This document shows, piece after piece, positions 60,601-64,000 of a DNA stretch of 64,000 nucleotides. Source of the stretch: Osedax fenrisi (taxonomy: Eukaryota; Annelida; Polychaeta; Sabellida; Siboglinidae). The position numbers were made by a program, and so were the translations under genes. Positions within the stretch are counted from its first letter, which is position 1. Every line of letters starts with the position of its first letter. The stretch is from NCBI GenBank assembly GCA_964019155.1, contig OZ025240.1, forward strand, positions 85,591,995-85,655,994. Direction: 5' to 3'. The notes beneath the pieces were generated by a model. It made no database searches. It saw only the letters and a list, made by a program, of their open reading frames with translations, and was not told the origin of the DNA.

Positions 60601-63600
60601 TTAAGTACACCGTTAAGTACAGTGTTAAGTACATCGTTAAGTACAGCGTTAAGTACAGCGTTAAGTACACCGTTAAGTACACCGTTAAGTACAGAGTTAA
60701 GTACATCGTTAAGTACAGCGTTAAGTACAGCGTTAAGTACATCGTTAAGTACAGCGTTAAGTACACCGTTAAGTACAGTGTTAAGTACATAGTTAAGTAC
60801 ATCGTTAAGTACAGCGTTAAGTACACCGTTAAGTACACCGTTAAGTACAGCTTTAAGTACATCGTTAAGTACAGCGTTAAGTACAGCGTTAAGTACAGCG
60901 TTAAGTACAGCGTTAAGTACACCGTTAAGTACAGCGTTAAGTACAGCGTTAAGTACATCGTTAAGTACACCGTTAAGTACACCGTTAAGTACATCGTTAA
61001 GTACAGCGTTAAGTACAGCGTTAAGTACACCGTTAAGTACAGTGTTAAGTACATCGTTAAGTACAGCGTTAAGTACAGCGTTAAGTACACCGTTAAGTAC
61101 AGCGTTAAGTACATCGTTAAGTACATCGTTAAGTACAGCGTTAAGTACACCGTTAAGTACATCGTTAAGTACATCGTTAAGTACAGCGTTAAGTACAGCG
61201 TTAAGTACAGCGTTAAGTACAGCGTTAAGTACACCGTTAAGTACAGCGTTAAGTACACCGTTAAGTACACCGTTAAGTACATCGTTAAGTACAGCTTTAA
61301 GTACACCGTTAAGTACAGCGTTAAGTACAGCGTTAAGTACATCGTTAAGTACATCGTTAAGTACAGCGTTAAGTACACCGTTAAGTACATCGTTAAGTAC
61401 ATCGTTAAGTACAGCGTTAAGTACAGCGTTAAGTACAGCGTTAAGTACAGCGTTAAGTACACCGTTAAGTACAGCGTTAAGTACAGCGTTATGTACATCG
61501 TTAAGTACAGCGTTAAGTACAGCGTTAAGTACATCGTTAAGTACAGCGTTAAGTACACCGTTAAGTACAGTGTTAAGTACATAGTTAAGTACATCGTTAA
61601 GTACAGCGTTAAGTACACCGTTAAGTACAGCGTTAAGTACAGCGTTAAGTACATCGTTAAGTACACCGTTAAGTACACCGTTAAGTACAGCGTTAAGTAC
61701 ATCGTTAAGTACAGCGTTAAGTACACCGTTAAGTACAGTGTTAAGTACATAGTTAAGTACATCGTTAAGTACAGCGTTAAGTACATCGTTAAGTACAGCG
61801 TTAAGTACAGCGTTAAGTACATCGTTAAGTACAGCGTTAAGTACACCGTTAAGTACAGTGTTAAGTACATAGTTAAGTACATCGTTAAGTACAGCGTTAA
61901 GTACACCGTTAAGTACAGCGTTAAGTACAGCGTTAAGTACATCGTTAAGTACAGCGTTAAGTACACCGTTAAGTACAGTGTTAAGTACATAGTTAAGTAC
62001 ATCGTTAAGTACAGCGTTAAGTACACCGTTAAGTACAGCGTTAAGTACAGCGTTAAGTACATCGTTAAGTACACCGTTAAGTACACCGTTAAGTACAGCG
62101 TTAAGTACATCGTTAAGTACAGCGTTAAGTACACCGTTAAGTACAGTGTTAAGTACATAGTTAAGTACATCGTTAAGTACAGCGTTAAGTACATCGTTAA
62201 GTACAGCGTTAAGTACAGCGTTAAGTACATCGTTAAGTACAGCGTTAAGTACACCGTTAAGTACAGTGTTAAGTACATAGTTAAGTACATCGTTAAGTAC
62301 AGCGTTAAGTACACCGTTAAGTACAGCGTTAAGTACATCGTTAAGTACAGCGTTAAGTACACCGTTAAGTACAGTGTTAAGTACATCGTTAAGTACAGCG
62401 TTAAGTACAGCGTTAAGTACACCGTTAAGTACACCGTTAAGTACACCGTTAAGTACACCGTTAAGTACATCGTTAAGTACAGCGTTAAGTACACCGTTAA
62501 GTACAGCGTTAAGTACAGCGTTAAGTACATCGTTAAGTACATCGTTAAGTACAGCGTTAAGTACACCGTTAAGTACATCGTTAAGTACATCGTTAAGTAC
62601 AGCGTTAAGTACAGCGTTAAGTACAGCGTTAAGTACAGCGTTAAGTACACCGTTAAGTACAGCGTTAAGTACACCGTTAAGTACACCGTTAAGTACATCG
62701 TTAAGTACAGCTTTAAGTACACCGTTAAGTACACCGTTAAGTACAGCGTTAAGTACAGCGTTAAGTACATCGTTAAGTACATCGTTAAGTACATCGTTAA
62801 GTACAGCGTTAAGTACATCGTTAAGTACATCGTTAAGTACAGCGTTAAGTACAGCGTTAAGTACAGCGTTAAGTACAGCGTTAAGTACACCGTTAAGTAC
62901 AGCGTTAAGTACACCGTTAAGTACATCGTTAAGTACATCGTTAAGTACATCGTTAAGTACAGCGTTAAGTACAGCGTTAAGTACAGCGTTAAGTACACCA
63001 TTAAGTACAGCGTTAAGTACATCGTTAAGTACAGCGTTAAGTACAGCGTTAAGTACATCGTTAAGTACATCGTTAAGTACATCGTTAAGTACATCGTTAA
63101 GTACATCGTTAAGTACACCGTTAAGTACAGCGTTAAGTACAGCGTTAAGTACAGCATTAAGTACAGCGTTAAGTACAGCATTAAGTACAGCGTTAAGTAC
63201 AGCGTTAAGTACAGCGTTAAGTACAGAATTAAGTACAGCGTTAAGTACAGCGTTAAGTACACCGTTAAGTACAGCGTTAAGTACACCGTTAAGTACATCG
63301 TTAAGTACATCGTTAAGTACATCGTTAAGTACAGCGTTAAGTACAGCGTTAAGTACAGCGTTAAGTACAGCGTTAAGTACACCATTAAGTACAGCGTTAA
63401 GAACATCGTTAAGTACAGCGTTAAGTACAGCGTTAAGTACATCGTTAAGTACATCGTTAAGTACATCGTTAAGTACATCGTTAAGTACATCGTTAAGTAC
63501 ACCGTTAAGTACAGCGTTAAGTACAGCGTTAAGTACAGCATTAAGTACAGCGTTAAGTACAGCATTAAGTACAGCGTTAAGTACAGCGTTAAGTACAGCG

Positions 63601-63704
63601 TTAAGTACAGCATTAAGTACAGCGTTAAGTACATCGTTAAGTACATCGTTAAGTACACCGTTAAGTACAGCGTTAAGTACATCGTTAAGTACATCGTTAA
63701 GTAC
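57681..63704. repeat. 12-bp satellite GTTAAGTACANC, about 500 units, with higher-order structure
   Basis: The unit is GTTAAGTACA plus a variable base and C; the variants ATC, AGC and ACC dominate, with rarer AGT, ATA and AGA. The first few units (57681-57870) are interrupted three times by ACTCGAC(T/A)ACAGC. From about 57900 to the end all units stay in the same 12-bp register. Each normal unit holds one CpG and one GTAC. Marker variants repeat at fixed distances (1044, 1560 and 2268 bp), showing block duplication. Because 12 is divisible by three, several frames are open for very long distances, coding for V-K-Y-x, L-S-T-x or Y-L-T-x repeats. I call it a satellite, not a gene. Confidence 0.97.
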
Positions 63705-64000
63705 GCGCTCTATAGTAAGCCACGCCGATATAGATTGCCGATATCGACCCCCCGCGCGCGTGTGTCACGTGGTGTTACTCCACGCGGCGGTGCATTATGG
63801 GTATCCGAGACTACAGCAGACTATTAGTGTGTGTGCGTACGCAACAACAATAGTCCGCAGTCACGTGGCCTAATTCGTTGTAAGTGGTTACGTGTTATAA
63901 ACATCGACGTTACGCTATAACGGGCCACTATAGTGGCCGCTGACCTCGGAATTCGTCTATAGGTTATCTATAGATTACGTAACGAGTATATATAATATAT
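63705..64000. other. GC-richer right flank of the satellite
   Basis: CGCGCTC, CCCCCGCGCGCGTGTG, CACGTGG and GGGCCACTATAGTGGCC (a palindrome at about 63921-63937) stand out against the AT-rich window. It may be a CpG-rich regulatory region of a neighbouring gene. No exon is identified. A frame entering from the satellite ends at 63827. Confidence 0.4.

Noticed and set aside
60221..63694. A 1,157-codon minus-strand open frame of Y-L-T-x repeats, and similar frames nearby
   Set aside because: A repeat unit of 12 bp gives open frames on both strands automatically. There is no non-repetitive start, domain or splice context, so I do not call it a gene.
57681..63704. Possible CRISPR array or centromere
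   Set aside because: A direct 12-bp tandem repeat without spacers is not CRISPR. One 6-kb array at the window edge does not show a centromere.

Overview
The window is AT-rich, intron-rich animal DNA. It shows spliceosomal introns, non-LTR retrotransposons, tRNA-derived SINEs, terminal-inverted-repeat (TIR) elements, long (TA)n tracts and a large satellite. The two host genes (an AAMP-type WD40 protein and a nicotinic acetylcholine receptor alpha subunit) are bilaterian-type. The receptor resembles invertebrate (mollusc, annelid or arthropod) alpha subunits. I infer an invertebrate, possibly a lophotrochozoan, but cannot name the species.

Layout. 1-1136 holds the edges of an AT-rich TIR element. 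1348-4270 (+) carries the last four coding exons of AAMP. 4271-6566 is an intergenic gap between two convergent genes. 6567-54030 (-) is one nAChR alpha subunit gene spread over 47.5 kb. Ten coding exons are placed with consistent phases and cover signal peptide to stop. One short exon (expected 45 nt, just before the 25676-25785 exon) was not found in the 28-kb first intron. The introns carry LINE copies at 7136 (+), 9600-10835 (-), 17838-21455 (-), 28810-31860 (-), 35515-36335 (+), 43520-47735 (+) and 50620-51985 (+). They also carry SINEs, a hAT-type element with a perfect 8-bp target duplication that was later hit by a LINE, several MITE-like elements, hairpins and minisatellites. 54031-57690 is upstream flank with small TIR elements. 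57681-63704 is a 12-bp satellite (about 500 units) with higher-order structure. 63705-64000 is a more GC-rich flank.

Most notable points: (1) nine of twelve deduced 5' splice sites begin GTT (mostly GTTAGT or close) instead of GTA/GTG; (2) an in-frame 63-bp tandem duplication copies the splice acceptor and the vicinal-cysteine (loop C) codons of the receptor; (3) the 12-bp satellite keeps exact phase over about 5.8 kb with no indel seen, and one plus-strand frame is open for about 1,770 codons; (4) a seven-codon upstream ORF overlaps the receptor start codon; (5) CRE-like palindromes recur in a minisatellite at the very start of receptor intron 1. The two host genes are not functionally linked as far as I can see. 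The mobile elements are passengers, mostly decayed.
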